A DNA stretch of 7,183 nucleotides from an uncultured Pseudomonadota bacterium (GTDB taxonomy: Bacteria > Myxococcota_A > UBA796 > CAJQPC01): contig CALGIB010000181.1 in assembly GCA_937915955.1 (NCBI GenBank), forward strand, positions 1 to 7,183, read 5' to 3'. Of the stretch, positions 6,584 to 7,183 are shown in pieces; the first letter of the stretch is position 1, and each line of letters starts with the position of its first letter. The notes under the pieces are model-generated. The model was not told the DNA's origin and did no database searches. It was given only the letters and a program-made list of their open reading frames with translations. The position numbers were made by a program, and so were the translations under genes.

Positions 6584-7183
6584 TCGTGCTGGACGGCCAC
6601 ACCCTGGACGCCGAGTCCCTCTGGTCCATCGCCTGCGACCGCGCACCCGTGGCGCTCGGAGGCGAGGCCCGGGCCGCCATGGCCGACAACCACCGGGCCT
6701 GGCTCGCGCTGGACCCGCCCGACATCCTGGCTCGCAAGGAAGCCTGGCTGGTCGGCACCCAGAACCTCGACGCCAGCGAGGAGCAGCGCATCAAGGCCTT
6801 CGTGCTGGGTCACTGCGCGGGCGTGGGCGAGCCGCTGCCGCCTCACCACGTGCGCGCGCTGATGGCCTGCCGCGCCAACGTGCTCGCCACCGGCCTGTCC
6901 GGAGCGCGCCCCGAAGCCGCCCAGGCGCTGGTCGACGCGCTGAACGACGGGGTGATCCCCAAGATCCCCTCGCAGGGATCGGTGGGCGCCGCCGGCGACC
7001 TGGCTCCGCTGGCGCACCTGGCGCGGGTGATCTTCGGGCTGGGCGGAGAGCTGCTCGAGGGGCAGCACCCCCGCCCCTTCCAGCCCACGCCCAAGGAGGC
7101 CCTGGCCTTCATCAACGGGGCCACGCTGACCGTGGCCCAGGGCGCCCTCGCGGTGTGCCGGGCGCTGCGCCTGATGCGCATGG
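6580..7183 (+). CDS. HAL/PAL-family paralogue without a MIO serine (partial, predicted pseudoenzyme)
   Basis: The first 201 residues of a second ammonia-lyase family protein, cut by the window end. Its ATG overlaps the upstream stop (ATGA, 6580-6583), so translation is probably coupled. The family signature is clear: GHCAGVG (77-83), SQGSVGAAGDLAPLAH (131-146) and KEALAFING (172-180). The cofactor triad is Ala137-Ala138-Gly139, so the serine that becomes dehydroalanine in MIO is missing (GCC at 6991-6993). The loop that carries the catalytic Tyr (YGVNTGYG in the upstream lyase) is absent; about 13 residues are missing before His78, and WLVG occupies the region. The segment between the triad and Asn179 is 19 residues shorter than in the upstream copy. 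His78 and Asn179 remain. The frame is intact with normal codon use, so this is a maintained gene. It is probably non-catalytic, perhaps structural or regulatory for its partner; this is inference, and its C-terminal half is unseen. Confidence 0.85.
   Translation, partial: MIVLDGHTLDAESLWSIACDRAPVALGGEARAAMADNHRAWLALDPPDILARKEAWLVGTQNLDASEEQRIKAFVLGHCAGVGEPLPPHHVRALMACRANVLATGLSGARPEAAQALVDALNDGVIPKIPSQGSVGAAGDLAPLAHLARVIFGLGGELLEGQHPRPFQPTPKEALAFINGATLTVAQGALAVCRALRLMRM

Noticed and set aside
6991..6993. A sequencing error as the cause of the missing MIO serine in the second lyase
   Set aside because: A single base change could turn Ser TCC into GCC, but the missing Tyr loop and the shortened triad-to-Asn segment in the same intact frame make a single error an insufficient explanation.

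Overview
The window is very GC-rich (third codon positions are almost all G or C). It carries a lipoprotein with a long Asp/Cys calcium-binding-type repeat array and a very short lipoprotein leader. That combination suggests a Myxococcota or other deltaproteobacterium-like genome. The assignment is an inference from style, not from a marker gene. No mobile element, CRISPR array, tRNA or rRNA is visible, and no gene-free stretch exceeds about 220 bases.

Layout. Bases 1-96 are the tail of an unrecognised + strand gene. It is followed 9 bases later by an extended short-chain dehydrogenase/reductase (106-1035), probably in the same operon. A 118-base gap then holds a good sigma70-type promoter (1078-1107) driving a 943-residue predicted secreted lipoprotein (1154-3985). 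The centre of this protein is 16 Asp-rich, Cys-bracketed repeats arranged as 8 alternating pairs, flanked by two non-repeat ends that share short motifs. Its gene ends in a 218-base gap (3986-4203). The gap has a small direct repeat, a large branched-free hairpin with an 11-C loop and a T-tract (4069-4149), and a second perfect 11-bp hairpin (4150-4176). Here it meets a convergent class I SAM-dependent methyltransferase (4204-4950, minus strand).

The methyltransferase is divergent, with only 31 bases between start codons, from a two-gene + strand unit. The first gene is a full-length histidine ammonia-lyase-type MIO enzyme (4982-6583). The second (6580 to the window end) is a paralogue joined to it by an ATGA stop/start overlap. 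The first lyase keeps all the active-site positions I can align to Pseudomonas HutH, with a Ser-Ser-Gly cofactor triad in place of Ala-Ser-Gly. The second has Ala-Ala-Gly there, so it lacks the serine needed to make the MIO cofactor, and it has also lost the catalytic-tyrosine loop.

The best candidate for something undescribed is this coupled pair: an apparently active lyase and a predicted MIO-less partner, possibly forming a mixed tetramer. The second candidate is the repeat lipoprotein, with its two-step repeat and its possibly split flanking domain.
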